A stretch of 64,000 nt of DNA from Geranomyces variabilis (taxonomy: Eukaryota; Chytridiomycota; Chytridiomycetes; Spizellomycetales; Powellomycetaceae): assembly GCA_027603065.1 (NCBI GenBank), contig JADGJP010000001.1, forward strand, positions 558,001 through 622,000, in the 5' to 3' direction. A program made the position numbers and the translations under genes. Below, in pieces: positions 63,933-64,000 of this stretch (within the stretch, counting starts at the first letter, position 1; each line of letters begins with the position of its first letter). The notes beneath the pieces were generated by a model. It was not told the origin of the DNA. It saw only the letters and a list, made by a program, of their open reading frames with translations, and ran no database searches.

Positions 63933-64000
63933 CACTTCGCCGTCTCCTTCAACTTGACCAGAGGCATCTTGCCTGAGCGTGTATCGACGACACATAAGCT
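63933..64000 (-). CDS. 3' end of an unrecognised gene (partial)
   Basis: On the minus strand an open frame enters from the right edge and reads VVDTRSGKMPLVKLKETAK before TGA at 63933-63935. The composition is protein-like, and an alternative frame is also open over the same bases, so this is a weak call. No family can be named from 22 codons. Confidence 0.35.

Noticed and set aside
1-64000. Search for virus-derived elements, transposons and CRISPR arrays
   Set aside because: No reverse transcriptase, integrase, transposase, capsid-like frame, long terminal repeat or regular spacer-repeat pattern was found in any frame examined.

Overview
The window is nuclear DNA of a eukaryote with compact, intron-rich genes. 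The gene content points to a flagellated (zoosporic) early-diverging fungus, a chytrid or blastocladiomycete relative. Fungal signs are a 161-residue fungal-type tropomyosin, Pmp3, Pet191/COA5, Eaf3, YIF1 and a Crz1-like zinc-finger protein. The flagellum is inferred from a clear nephrocystin-1 (NPHP1) gene, a ciliary transition-zone protein absent from most terrestrial fungi. Introns are mostly 55-130 nt with GT..AG ends. Spacers are short and several genes lie head-to-head. I found no tRNA, rRNA, CRISPR array or recognisable transposon or virus-derived element.

Layout. 1-5.5 kb: a partial gene, NOC4, an unrecognised nuclear-type protein whose frame is broken by two stops, and CSN4. 5.5-16.1 kb: a Q/A-rich C2H2 factor, COX6B/COX12, an unresolved interrupted gene, a mitochondrial SPFH protein, PMP3, RPS27, a small TATA-driven gene and a DUF4870-type membrane protein. 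16.3-28.9 kb: a DUF4604/KIAA1143 protein, Pol I subunit RPA2, an acidic unknown, EAF3/MRG15, SmD3, TFIIE-alpha and tropomyosin. 29.7-43.2 kb, the metabolic stretch: an SDR, a five-module redox fusion (DOMON, cytochrome b561, cytochrome b5, reductase, inserted SH3), acyl-CoA oxidase, peroxiredoxin, a membrane-anchored GH46 chitosanase and phytochelatin synthase. 43.6-54.9 kb: RPS25, a mucin-like secreted protein, RPL4, COA5, YIF1, a DUF5672 protein and the ESCRT-III subunit Vps24/CHMP3. 55.1-64 kb: a coiled-coil protein with three cyclic-nucleotide-binding domains, a decayed cyclic-nucleotide-type kinase beside it, UTP7, NPHP1 and the end of another gene.

Themes. Ribosome synthesis is strongly represented (NOC4, UTP7, RPA2, RPS27, RPS25, RPL4). 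All three ribosomal-protein genes share one architecture: the first coding exon is just the ATG, the first intron is 380-460 nt, and that intron holds a five-unit ATCC/GGAT tetranucleotide array. The most novel-looking object is the redox fusion at 31.35-34.62 kb, with an SH3 domain inserted inside its NAD-binding half. Also notable are the tethered GH46 chitosanase and the three-domain cyclic-nucleotide receptor next to a kinase relic.

Exon boundaries were deduced by eye from splice consensus, reading-frame phase and family similarity. Those given to the base were checked for phase; no database search was possible.
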